From JADDRA01 sp035553895 (lineage in GTDB: Bacteria; Actinomycetota; Acidimicrobiia; Acidimicrobiales; CADCSY01): a stretch of 14,382 bases of DNA. Positions 1 through 6,661 of the stretch are shown here, piece after piece. Numbering within the stretch: position 1 is the stretch's first letter; every line of letters begins with the position of its first letter. Made by a program: the position numbers and the translations under genes. Under the pieces are notes generated by a model. That model saw only the letters and a list, made by a program, of their open reading frames with translations, was not told where the DNA came from and searched no databases. The DNA lies in NCBI GenBank assembly GCA_035553895.1, contig DATMJI010000205.1, positions 1 to 14,382 of the forward strand. Reading direction: 5' to 3'.

Positions 1-119
1 GCAGATGGCCGCCCGGGCCCAGCTGGAGGAGATGATGCAACAGCGGGGCGGCCCCGGCGGGGGCGGGAAGGCCCCGCTGTTGCATCATCTCCTCCAGCTG
101 GGCCCGGGCGGCCATCTGC
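1..119. repeat. 49-bp perfect inverted repeat (fold-back) at window end
   Basis: Bases 1-49 are the exact reverse complement of bases 71-119, with a 21-base spacer at 50-70. The 71-119 arm encodes conserved Bpa residues (QMAARAQLEEMM) on the minus strand; the 1-49 arm encodes the same residues on the plus strand. A perfect 49-bp stem made of conserved coding sequence at the very end of the window is best explained as a fold-back or chimeric contig end from amplification or assembly. A genuine inversion-duplication is possible but less likely. Confidence 0.9.
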
Positions 120-523
120 TGGGCGAAGAGCGTGGCCTGGATGCCGTGGAAGAGGCCCTCCAGCCAGCCCACCAGTTGGGCCTGGGCCACCCGGAGCTCG
201 GCCTCGCTCGGTGTCGGGCCCTCCAGGGGCAGGGTCAGGCGTTGGAGCTCGGCCCGCAGATCGGAGGAGAGACCCTGGGCCAGCTCCTTGACCGACGTCT
301 CGTATATCTCCTTGAGGCGGCCCCGGCTGGCCTCGTCCAGGGGGGCGTGGCGCACCTCCTCCAGGAGCTGTTTGGTCATCGAGCCGATGCGCATGACCTT
401 GGCCGGCTGCTCCACCGACTCGGTCGCCGGCCGGCCGTCCACCCCGTCGCTCTGGGGGGGAGAGGGTGCCTCCTCGGGGGCAACGATGTCGGGTGGTGCG
501 GGACCGTCATGCTCGCTCGTCAT
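1..523 (-). CDS. bpa: Bacterial proteasome activator Bpa, 3' end lost
   Basis: Bpa forms a ring that opens the 20S proteasome gate and feeds it unfolded proteins without ATP. The minus-strand reading frame from ATG 523 matches the actinobacterial family (Rv3780 type) in order: an acidic, proline-rich disordered N-terminus (residues 1-38), then EQPAKVMRIGSM (38-49), KQLLEEVR (51-58), LDEASRGRLKEIYETSVKEL (62-81) and AQLVGWLEGLFHGIQATLFA (115-134), followed by QQMAARAQL. An AGGAT sequence lies about 8 bases upstream of the ATG. After about residue 151 the frame enters the fold-back at 1-119 and stays open to the window edge, so the real C-terminus, including the GQYL proteasome-docking motif known in this family, is absent. 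The missing end is probably an assembly problem and not a real loss. The gene diverges from the pentapeptide-repeat gene. Confidence 0.92.
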   Translation of the reverse strand, partial: MTSEHDGPAPPDIVAPEEAPSPPQSDGVDGRPATESVEQPAKVMRIGSMTKQLLEEVRHAPLDEASRGRLKEIYETSVKELAQGLSSDLRAELQRLTLPLEGPTPSEAELRVAQAQLVGWLEGLFHGIQATLFAQQMAARAQLEEMMQQRGLPAPAGAAPLLHHLLQLGPGGHL

Positions 524-566
524 GGGACGATCCTGCCCCATGGACGCCCATCCATCACGCCGGCGG

Positions 567-578
567 TACCGTGCCCCG
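567..578 (+). promoter_or_regulatory. Candidate -10 box of a leaderless pentapeptide-repeat gene
   Basis: TACCGT at 567-572 stands five bases before the GTG at 578. This is the TANNNT-to-start arrangement seen also at ileS and the Rrf2 gene. No convincing -35 box lies at normal spacing (a TGGACG at 541-546 is 20 bases away). The box mainly supports choosing GTG 578 as the start. Confidence 0.3.
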
Positions 579-2038
579 TGGCCGCCCGGCTCGCCATCGG
601 GATCACCATCGCCCTCGCCGCCCTGGGAGTCAGCGCCCCGGTCGCCGCCGGCCAGCCCGCCGGCGACCTGGCCGGCGAAGAGGTGGTCCGCCGGCTGGCG
701 GCCGGTCAGACCGTCGATCTGCGGGGCGTGACGGTGACGGGGGACGTGGACCTGACCCCGCTCGGGATGGTGACCCGGCCGCTGCGCTGTCAGGATTGCC
801 GGCTGGTCGGGGCCCTGCGCGCCCCCGACGTGGTCTTCCAGCGGACGCTCGACCTGAGCGGGTCGACGCTCTCCGGGCCCGCCGATCTGCGGGGGGCCAC
901 CTTCGAGGACCTGGCCCGCTTCGACGGCACCGAGCTCCTGGCCGAGGCCGACTTCACCGCCGCCCGCTTTGCCGGGGACGCCGCCTTCACCCGGGGCAGC
1001 TTCCGCACCGGTGCCTCCTTCGCCGCCGCCACCTTCGCCGAGCGGGCCGACTTCACCCGTCGCTGCTTCGCCGGCTGCGAGCGGCCCCCCTCGTGTGACG
1101 GGGCGCCGGGAGCCGACGGCGGCGTCGATTTCTCGGGGGCGAGCTCCGGCGAGGCCAGCTTCGTGCTGGCCCGCTTCGCCGACCAGGCCCGGCTGCGCGG
1201 TGTCGAGCTGGGCGGGGGCGCCCGCTTCCTCGGCGCCTGCCTCAACGAGGGCCTCGATCTCAGCCTCTCCACCAATGACGGGACCCTCAACTTCAACGGC
1301 GCCCTGGCCAGCGGCGTGGTCGACTTGAGCAACGTGGTGAGCTCGGGTTCGCTCTCGCTGGCCGGGCTCCGGGCCCTCGATGTCCCCGGGGAGTCCGGGC
1401 GGGTGCGGACCCTGAGCCTGGCCATGGAGCAGCTGTCGGCGAGCAGCCTGTCGATGGAGGTCAGCACCGTCGGGCACGTCCTGGGCCCCGACGTCCAGGA
1501 GGAGATCCTGGCCCTCATCGAGGAGACGGCCCAGGCCGACGACAACCTGGCCCTGGCCAACGACGCCCGATACGAGCGCCTGGTGCGCCAGAAAAGGGAC
1601 GGCGAGTGGCGCCTGGCCGACCTGGTGCTCTACCGGGGCGTCGCCGGCTACCTGGTGCGGCCCTCCCACCCCCTGATCGCCTTCCTCGCCATCCTGGCCC
1701 TGGCCACCCTCGTCCGGATCGCCCGCCGGGGGCCGGCCGCCACCCCCACCGGCACGGGCACCGGTACCGAGGACCCGAGCCATCCCATCCGCCGTCGAGT
1801 GCTGGCCGCCGAGCAGGCGGTGACGGTCGTCTTCGCCAGCGTGGCCGCCAGCCTGTCGGTCGCCTTCCGTCCCACGCTCCGAGACGCCGGGCACCCCGAG
1901 GCCGACCGGGTCGGCTCCTACCTGGTCGTCGCCGCCCGCTGGGCCGAGTTCCTCGCCTACAAGGTCCTCCTGGCCGTCCTGTTGCTGACCCTGGCCAACT
2001 CCTACGTCGCCGTCCGCCAGATCATCGATGCCGTGTAA
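578..2038 (+). CDS. Secreted/membrane-anchored pentapeptide-repeat protein
   Basis: The protein (486 aa from GTG 578) begins with a hydrophobic signal sequence (residues 4-24, ending in APVAAG). A quadrilateral beta-helix-type pentapeptide region follows at about 46-265, with units such as LDLSG, ADLRG, ARFDG, ADFTA, AAFTR, ASFAA and ADFTR, and an imperfect cysteine-bearing insertion (C163, C167, C173). The C-terminal part contains VAGYLVRPSHP followed by a membrane segment (366-382), a weaker hydrophobic stretch (414-430) and a final membrane segment (459-478). The layout resembles pentapeptide proteins that carry a channel-like 'GYGVRPxRP' membrane tail; their function is unknown. ATG 509 is an alternative in-frame start, but it would overlap bpa and put about 23 residues before the signal peptide. 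The frame is also open upstream to base 5, which is only antisense to bpa. It is followed after 11 bases by the lipoprotein gene, so the two are probably one operon. Confidence 0.75.
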   Translation: MAARLAIGITIALAALGVSAPVAAGQPAGDLAGEEVVRRLAAGQTVDLRGVTVTGDVDLTPLGMVTRPLRCQDCRLVGALRAPDVVFQRTLDLSGSTLSGPADLRGATFEDLARFDGTELLAEADFTAARFAGDAAFTRGSFRTGASFAAATFAERADFTRRCFAGCERPPSCDGAPGADGGVDFSGASSGEASFVLARFADQARLRGVELGGGARFLGACLNEGLDLSLSTNDGTLNFNGALASGVVDLSNVVSSGSLSLAGLRALDVPGESGRVRTLSLAMEQLSASSLSMEVSTVGHVLGPDVQEEILALIEETAQADDNLALANDARYERLVRQKRDGEWRLADLVLYRGVAGYLVRPSHPLIAFLAILALATLVRIARRGPAATPTGTGTGTEDPSHPIRRRVLAAEQAVTVVFASVAASLSVAFRPTLRDAGHPEADRVGSYLVVAARWAEFLAYKVLLAVLLLTLANSYVAVRQIIDAV

Positions 2039-2049
2039 CACTGGATCCC

Positions 2050-2784
2050 ATGCCGTGCCGTCCTGGCCCGTGCGCCTTGCTCGTTGCCGCCCTCCTGGCC
2101 GGATGCTGGGGGTCGGACGGCAAGGTCGGCGAGCTGGTGGCCGTGTTCACCCAGCAGGCCGCCGTCGACGGCCAGACGGCCGGCGGCGGTGCCCCGCTGG
2201 AGCCGGGGGCGACGCTGGGGACCGATGCCACCGGCTCGGCCCGCTTCCGCATCTTCGCCCCTGTCCTGGACTGCCACCTGCTCTCGGCCTCGACCGTCGA
2301 GGTGAAACCGGGCGGTGGCGAAGCCTTCGAGCTGCGGGCGGGCGAGGTGGTCTGCGACCAGCGGGGCGGCTCTCCGGCCGCCATCCGCATCGGGGGCACC
2401 ACCACCGAGCTGGCCGATGCCGCCGTGGCCATCGAGTACCGCGACGACAGGGCGACGACCAAGAGCCTGCGGGGCGATGTCAGCTTCGGGCCCGAGGGCG
2501 GCAACGAGGCGGTCACAGTGGAGGCGGGCAAGCAGGCGACCAGCGCCGAGGGCGGCGCCCCCGCACCGCCCCGGGCGTTCGACTACGACCAGCTGCCACC
2601 CGCTCAGCGGGAGGCGGCGCTCGACCTCGATCCCGACATCCTCGCCTCCAGCGGACACAGCCCGACCACCGGGACGGGCCCGGCACCAACGTCGACGACC
2701 ACGACGCCGACGCCGACGCCGGCGACGGCCGGCGACCGCACCGTCACCTCCCAGGTGCGGATCCGGCCGCCACCAGCCCCCTGA
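2050..2784 (+). CDS. Lipoprotein with FecR-like domain
   Basis: The 244-aa protein starts at ATG 2050 and has a type II signal peptide (CALLVAALLAGC) with lipobox LAG|C19, so lipid anchoring outside the cytoplasmic membrane is expected. Residues about 26-164 show the pattern of FecR-like beta-domains: LEPGATLGTDATGSARFRI (50-68), then STVEVKPGG, FELRAGEVV (93-101), AVAIEY and a closing VTVEAGKQA (155-163). C75 and C102 could form a disulfide. The last 45 residues are threonine/proline-rich and look unstructured. FecR domains in such proteins usually sense or scaffold at the envelope; no sigma factor or TonB receptor gene is nearby, so a classical FecR role is not supported. It is probably co-transcribed with the preceding pentapeptide-repeat gene. 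The Shine-Dalgarno sequence is weak. The family assignment rests on pattern recognition only. Confidence 0.7.
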   Translation: MPCRPGPCALLVAALLAGCWGSDGKVGELVAVFTQQAAVDGQTAGGGAPLEPGATLGTDATGSARFRIFAPVLDCHLLSASTVEVKPGGGEAFELRAGEVVCDQRGGSPAAIRIGGTTTELADAAVAIEYRDDRATTKSLRGDVSFGPEGGNEAVTVEAGKQATSAEGGAPAPPRAFDYDQLPPAQREAALDLDPDILASSGHSPTTGTGPAPTSTTTTPTPTPATAGDRTVTSQVRIRPPPAP

Positions 2785-2895
2785 TCCCCACTGCGACGAC
2801 CCCAGCGAGGGACCGCCTGGAGGCTGAGCGTCGTGGAGCGGCGCGCCGGCTCCAGGCGTGGGTGCGAGCCGGTGGCGGCGCGGTGGGCAACCGGT

Positions 2896-2919
2896 CCCCC
2901 GCCGGCCGTGGCCGGGGGG
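2896..2919. terminator. Possible GC-rich hairpin between convergent genes
   Basis: Within the 138-base gap between the lipoprotein stop (2784) and the phosphodiesterase stop (2923), CCCCCGCCGGCC and GGCCGGGGGG can pair with one G-G mismatch. There is no T-run on either strand, so only a weak bidirectional terminator is possible. I see no gene in the rest of the gap. Confidence 0.3.
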
Positions 2920-2922
2920 CGA

Positions 2923-4044
2923 TCAGCCCGGTTGGGCCAGCAGGGGGATGAGCATCTCGTCGGCGGTGAGGGAGCCGTGGCGGGACTGGAGGTGGTAGGG
3001 GCCGGTGTCGGCGGGATCCGAGAACGCCACCGGGGAGCGGGAGGCCAGCACCACGTCGCCGAAGCGGCCGGCGGCCGCCTCGCTGACCTTGGGGCCGAAC
3101 CACTCCTCGGCGACGACCCGCTGGCGGGTGCGCACCCAGGCGTCGTGGCCATGGCAGGCGCGGGCCGCCTCCAAGAGGTCCTCCTCGTGGCCGGGGCGGG
3201 CGTGGAGCCAGCGGAAGCGGCCCTCCCCCGAGAGCATCTCCACGTGGGCCATGACGTCGTCGTGGAGGCCGACCACGGCGTCGCCCACCTGGACCTGGCC
3301 GTGGTCGGAGGTGACGACGAGCACGGCCCCGGCGGGCAGGGTCGAGGCCAGATCGGCCACCAACCGGTCGGTGGCGGCCAGCTCGGCGTCGTAGTGCTCG
3401 CCCAGCCCGAACTCGTGCGCCACCTTGTCCACGCCGTCGTAGTAGGCGTAGACGAAGCTCTCGCCGTCGCGGAGCAGGCGCCGCACCTCGGTGGCCATGG
3501 TCGAGGTCACCCGCCAGCCGTGGAACCGCACGTCGGCCAGGTGGGCGGCGGTGAAACCGCTGCCGGAGAACTCGGCTCGGGTGACCACGGCCGGGCGCCG
3601 CCCCCCGAAGGCCGGCCGGCCCTGGATCTCGTCGGGGCGGATGGCATCGCGGGCGTCGCCCTCGGGCGTCTGCCAGCGCAGGACGTTCAACACATCGCCC
3701 CCGACGTTGATGCGGTAGCCCACCACCCCGTGCTCGCCGGGCGGGCAACCGAGCACCAGCGAGCTGAGGGCGGTGGCCGTGGTCGAGGGGGCCACGGTGG
3801 AGATGACGCTGCCCTGCATGCCCGCCAAGGTGGGGGCCAGGGCCCGGCGCTCGGCCAGCTGGCGGTGGCCGAGGCCGTCGAGCACCAGCAGCACCACCTG
3901 GTTGGCGCCCTCCACGGCAGGGGGCACCCAGGCGGGCAGCGGCCGCACCCGGTCCATCAGCACCGGGACCACGTTGCTCAGGCACCCCCCGGCGTAGTCG
4001 GGCACCAGCGGGTCCACAGCCGGCGGGTCCGCCTCTCCTCCCAT
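2923..4044 (-). CDS. Alkaline-phosphatase-superfamily phosphodiesterase (type I PDE/nucleotide pyrophosphatase family)
   Basis: The protein (373 aa, ATG 4044) carries the metal and nucleophile pattern of the nucleotide pyrophosphatase/phosphodiesterase family: D56 in VVLLVLDGLG, the nucleophile region APSTTA (T88 or T89), D203/D206 and H210 in YYDGVDKVAHEFG, D247-H248 in VVTSDHG, and H356 in SRHGSLT. Together these can bind two metal ions and hydrolyse phosphodiester or pyrophosphate bonds. There is no signal peptide, so a cytoplasmic location is likely; the substrate cannot be told. A tRNA- or nucleotide-related role sometimes given to such proteins is not supported by context here. The gene is divergent from the Rrf2 regulator (72 bases between starts) and convergent with the lipoprotein gene. 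No clear Shine-Dalgarno sequence precedes the ATG, and the start could lie later, for example at M30. Confidence 0.85.
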   Translation of the reverse strand: MGGEADPPAVDPLVPDYAGGCLSNVVPVLMDRVRPLPAWVPPAVEGANQVVLLVLDGLGHRQLAERRALAPTLAGMQGSVISTVAPSTTATALSSLVLGCPPGEHGVVGYRINVGGDVLNVLRWQTPEGDARDAIRPDEIQGRPAFGGRRPAVVTRAEFSGSGFTAAHLADVRFHGWRVTSTMATEVRRLLRDGESFVYAYYDGVDKVAHEFGLGEHYDAELAATDRLVADLASTLPAGAVLVVTSDHGQVQVGDAVVGLHDDVMAHVEMLSGEGRFRWLHARPGHEEDLLEAARACHGHDAWVRTRQRVVAEEWFGPKVSEAAAGRFGDVVLASRSPVAFSDPADTGPYHLQSRHGSLTADEMLIPLLAQPG

Positions 4045-4080
4045 CCCTGTAGTCCACCACCCCGGTAGCTGTCGTGCACA

Positions 4081-4117
4081 TCGACCTCGCCAACCCCGGC
4101 CCGTAGCATTGACTCGG
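4081..4117 (+). promoter_or_regulatory. Promoter of leaderless rrf2-type gene
   Basis: TCGACC (4081-4086) and TAGCAT (4104-4109) are separated by exactly 17 bases, close to the actinobacterial housekeeping pattern TTGACN / TANNNT. The predicted transcription start falls on or one base before the GTG at 4117, so the mRNA would be leaderless. The region is shared with the divergent phosphodiesterase gene, so an autoregulating Rrf2 protein could affect both. Confidence 0.6.
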
Positions 4118-4644
4118 TGAAGGTCTCCACCCGCGGTGACTACGCCGCCCGGGCGCTGCTCTCCCTCGCGCTGCACCGCGAGCAGGGCAGCGGGCCCACC
4201 TCCGTGCGCGACATCGCCGACCGCACCGGCCTGCCCCAGCCCTACCTGGAGCAGATCCTCCTCGCGCTCAAGGGGGCCGGGTTGGTGCGCTCCAAGCGTG
4301 GGGTGGGGGGCGGCTACGTGCTCGCCCGGGCTCCGGGCGACATCACCATGGGCGAGATCGTCAGCGCCGTCGACGGCCCCATCGTGGCCGGCGACTTCGG
4401 TCGGCCCCACGAAGACGGGGCCTGCGACCACGAGGGTCAGTGCGTTCTGCTGGCCATGTGGGCCGACGTGGGCGACCACATGCGCCGCCACCTCGACTCC
4501 TTCACCCTCCAGGACTGCGTGGCCCGGGCCCGGGGCACCGCCGACACCACCGAAGTGAACCCCGCCGGCGGGTCGCCGGTGCCGCTCACGCCAGCTGGTC
4601 GAGGACCCGGCGAAGATCCTCCGCCAGCTCCGAGGAGTAGCTGA
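4117..4644 (+). CDS. Rrf2-family transcriptional regulator with a reduced cysteine set
   Basis: The 175-aa protein starts at GTG 4117 (MKVSTRGDYAARALLSLA), a typical Rrf2 N-terminus. Helix-turn-helix residues 28-52 (SVRDIADRTGLPQPYLEQIL) are followed by the wing motif RSKRGVGGGYVLAR (58-71). These proteins sense Fe-S cluster status, nitric oxide, redox or cysteine supply. Three-cysteine members have C-x5-C-x5-C followed six residues later by tryptophan. Here C103-x5-C109 align with the second and third cysteines (W115 fixes the register) and the first is missing, with P97/H98 at its place; the only other cysteine is C134. It may therefore use another ligand (H98, D100 or C134) or be cluster-free. 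No isc/suf or cysteine genes are adjacent. The proline-rich C-terminus (about residues 157-175) overlaps the 3' end of rluD by 59 bases on the other strand. Confidence 0.9.
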   Translation: MKVSTRGDYAARALLSLALHREQGSGPTSVRDIADRTGLPQPYLEQILLALKGAGLVRSKRGVGGGYVLARAPGDITMGEIVSAVDGPIVAGDFGRPHEDGACDHEGQCVLLAMWADVGDHMRRHLDSFTLQDCVARARGTADTTEVNPAGGSPVPLTPAGRGPGEDPPPAPRSS

Positions 4645-5494
4645 GCCGCTCGCCCGAAACGGGATGATCGAACGCCAGGTGCTCGGCGTGGAGGAACGGC
4701 CGGGGACAGACGATCCCCTCCCGGACTCCCCCGTAGCGGGCGTCGCCCACCACCGGGTGGCCGATGGCACCCAGGTGGACGCGGATCTGGTGGGTCCGCC
4801 CCGTCTCCAGGCGGCAGCTGAGCAGCGAGGCCGGCTGGGGCGAGTCGAAACGGGTCCGGACGCGGTAGCCGGTCCGGGCCGGCTTGCCCCGGCTGGAGAC
4901 CGACATGCGGGTCGGATCACGCCGGGAGCGGCCGATGGGCGCATCCACCTGCCCGTGGGGGGGCTCGGGCCAGCCCCAGACCAGGGCGGCGTAGCGACGG
5001 CTTACGCTGCGCCCGGCCAGCTGCGCCACCAGGGAGGCGTGGGCCGGCGCCGAGCGGGCCACCACCAGCAGGCCCGAGGTGCCCTTGTCGAGGCGGTGGA
5101 CGATCCCCGGGCGGGCCGGGTCGCCCACCCCGGCGAGGTCAGGGAAGCGGGCGAGCAGACCCTGCACCAGAGTGCCGCCCGCGTTGCCGGCCCCGGGGTG
5201 CACCACCAGTCCTGCGGGCTTGTCGACGACGAGGACATCCCCGTCGGCGTAGACCACCTCCACCTCCACGCCCGGGTCGGCGACCGGCTCGGGATCCGCC
5301 CGGCCGGGGAGCTCGACGTCGATGGAGCTCCCGCCGGTGACCTTGGTGGAACGGGTGGTGACCGTACGCCCCGAGAGCCGGACGGCACCGGCGGCGACCA
5401 GCCCGGCCACGCTGGCCCGAGACAGCCCGGTCATGAGGGCGACGACCCGGTCCACCCGCTCACCGTCGAGGGCGTCGGGGATGAGCTCCTTCAC
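4586..5494 (-). CDS. rluD: 23S rRNA pseudouridine synthase, RluD family
   Basis: RluA/RluD-type enzymes isomerise specific uridines in 23S rRNA. The 302-aa protein has an N-terminal S4 RNA-binding domain (about residues 11-60, RVDRVVALMTGLSRASVAGL), a linker, then the catalytic domain with VVDKPAGLVVHPG (89-101) and the family signature HRLDKGTSGLLV, in which D136 is the catalytic aspartate. GRTHQIRVH and GHPVVGDARYG near the C-terminus are further family motifs, and the length is normal. The start GTG 5494 overlaps the lspA stop as GTGA, which indicates translational coupling in the traR/dksA-lspA-rluD operon. The 3' end overlaps the convergent rrf2-type gene by 59 bases. Confidence 0.95.
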   Translation of the reverse strand: MKELIPDALDGERVDRVVALMTGLSRASVAGLVAAGAVRLSGRTVTTRSTKVTGGSSIDVELPGRADPEPVADPGVEVEVVYADGDVLVVDKPAGLVVHPGAGNAGGTLVQGLLARFPDLAGVGDPARPGIVHRLDKGTSGLLVVARSAPAHASLVAQLAGRSVSRRYAALVWGWPEPPHGQVDAPIGRSRRDPTRMSVSSRGKPARTGYRVRTRFDSPQPASLLSCRLETGRTHQIRVHLGAIGHPVVGDARYGGVREGIVCPRPFLHAEHLAFDHPVSGERLSYSSELAEDLRRVLDQLA

Positions 5495-5976
5495 CGGTGG
5501 GACCCGGCCGGGGCGGGCTCCCCGGCGGCGTCGACGCCCGGGTCCCGCCAGGCGGTCACCATCAGGGAGAGGGCACCGAGGGTGATGGCCATGTCGGCCA
5601 CGTTGAACACCGGCCACCATTGCAGATCGACGAAGTCGACCACCGCTCCCCCGAGGAACCCGGGGCCGTCCCGGAAGGCCCGGTCGGCCAGGTTGCCGAC
5701 CGCCCCGCCGAGTACCAGGCCGAGGCTCACCCGGGCGCCCCGCCCCCGCAGCGTGGACCCGGCCCGGGCCAGCACCGCCACCACGGCCACGGCCACGATG
5801 GCGATGATCGGCCCGAAGCGGGAGCCGAGCCCGAAGGCGGTTCCCCGGTTGAACACCAGGCGCAGGCGCAGTGTCCAGACGAGGTCGATGGCCGGGCGCG
5901 CCTCGAGGGTGGCCAGCGCCCACCACTTGGTGGCCTGGTCGAGGACGACCACGGCCGCCGCTACGCCCGCCACCAA
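5491..5976 (-). CDS. lspA: Lipoprotein signal peptidase (signal peptidase II)
   Basis: LspA cleaves the signal peptide of diacylglyceryl-modified prolipoproteins in the membrane; the FecR-like lipoprotein at 2050-2784 would be one substrate. In order the protein shows VLDQATKWW (11-19), NRGTAFGLG (43-51), GNLADR with catalytic D98 (94-99), VVDFVD (112-117) and FNVAD with catalytic D128 (124-128), with four hydrophobic segments. The start is uncertain: the frame upstream has no ATG or GTG before a stop codon, leaving TTG 5976 or GTG 5973, which give a short 160-161-aa protein that begins almost inside the first membrane helix. The usual arginine-rich N-terminus is in fact encoded just upstream (RRHRSPPW) but has no recognised start codon. 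It lies 46 bases after the TraR/DksA-like gene and ends in a GTGA overlap with rluD. Confidence 0.95.
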   Translation of the reverse strand: MVAGVAAAVVVLDQATKWWALATLEARPAIDLVWTLRLRLVFNRGTAFGLGSRFGPIIAIVAVAVVAVLARAGSTLRGRGARVSLGLVLGGAVGNLADRAFRDGPGFLGGAVVDFVDLQWWPVFNVADMAITLGALSLMVTAWRDPGVDAAGEPAPAGSHR

Positions 5977-6022
5977 GACCCAGGGCGGCGACCGGTGACG
6001 GCGGCCGCCGGGGTCGGGCCCG

Positions 6023-6523
6023 TCAGCGACGGCTGAGACCCCCGCTCTTGCAGCGGACGCACAGGGCGGCGTGGGGCAGGGCTTTCAGGCGCTCCTTGGG
6101 GATGGGCTCCCCGCAGCGGTCGCAGACGCCGTAGGTCCCCTTGTCCATGCGGGCCAGGGCCTCGTCGATCTCCTGGATCGACGCCAGTGCCTGGGCCGAC
6201 AGGGCCAGATCCCGCTCCCGCTCGACGTTCATGGAATCGCCCTGGCCCGACTCCTCGTCGAACTGGACGTCGCCTGGTTCGCGGTCCTGGGCCAGCTGGT
6301 CGGCTTCGGCCCGCAGCGTCGTGGCCGATCGGGTGTAAGCCTCGCGCTCGGCCACCAGCGCCTTGCGCTGGGCCTCCACGAAACGATCGGCCACGCCGGT
6401 GGCCTTGGCCTTGGCGCCCGGGCCCTTGCTCTTGGCCGGTCGCTTGGTGGACTTCGCCGGGGACTTGGTTGCAGTGGTCTTGGTCGTCGGGCCGGCGGTG
6501 CCGGCCTTGGTTGCTCTGGGCAT
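6023..6523 (-). CDS. TraR/DksA-family zinc-finger protein with H1-like basic N-terminus
   Basis: The 166-aa protein starts at ATG 6523 behind a good Shine-Dalgarno (GGGAGG, 8 bases upstream). Residues 1-43 are rich in Lys, Ala, Thr and Pro (motifs such as KSPAK and KRPAK) and resemble a histone-H1 tail. A helical coiled-coil region follows (44-128, with RERDLALSAQALASIQEIDE), then the C4 zinc finger: C134-x2-C137 and C155-x2-C158 with YGVCDRCGEPIPKERL. DksA/TraR proteins insert a coiled coil into the RNA polymerase secondary channel. The DxxDxA-type tip of E. coli DksA is not evident here, so an identical role is not certain. First gene of the operon leading to lspA and rluD. A longer in-frame start exists at 6604, but it lacks the ribosome site and lies upstream of the promoter. 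Confidence 0.9.
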   Translation of the reverse strand: MPRATKAGTAGPTTKTTATKSPAKSTKRPAKSKGPGAKAKATGVADRFVEAQRKALVAEREAYTRSATTLRAEADQLAQDREPGDVQFDEESGQGDSMNVERERDLALSAQALASIQEIDEALARMDKGTYGVCDRCGEPIPKERLKALPHAALCVRCKSGGLSRR

Positions 6524-6554
6524 AGCCTGGCCTCCCTGCGGCTGGGAGCCGCCG

Positions 6555-6583
6555 AGGCTATCGCCCGCCGCCACCAGCGGCAA
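6555..6583 (-). promoter_or_regulatory. Promoter of traR/dksA-lspA-rluD operon
   Basis: On the minus strand TTGCCG (6583-6578) and TAGCCT (6560-6555) are separated by 17 bases. The predicted transcription start is near 6548, giving a 5' leader of about 25 bases that contains the GGGAGG ribosome site. It lies in the 137-base divergent gap shared with ileS. Confidence 0.5.
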
Positions 6584-6648
6584 CGCGCTCCGCCCCGTCC
6601 GCACCCGCCCCGGAGCGTATCGACCGGTACACGGCGGGCCCGCTCCCC

Positions 6649-6661
6649 TACCCTGGCGCCA
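6649..6661 (+). promoter_or_regulatory. -10 box of apparently leaderless ileS
   Basis: TACCCT at 6649-6654 stands six bases before the ATG at 6661, so transcription would start at or next to the start codon. No good -35 box is visible at normal spacing. No Shine-Dalgarno and no T-box leader, which many actinobacterial ileS genes carry, can be fitted between this box and the gene. Confidence 0.45.

Noticed and set aside
1..119. The long hairpin as a transcription terminator or regulatory RNA for bpa.
   Set aside because: The stem lies inside conserved bpa codons, has no T-run and is far longer and more perfect than terminator stems.
5..577. Open plus-strand frame that would extend the pentapeptide-repeat protein by 191 residues.
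   Set aside because: It is exactly antisense to bpa, starts inside the fold-back and places the signal peptide deep inside the protein. High GC explains the open frame.
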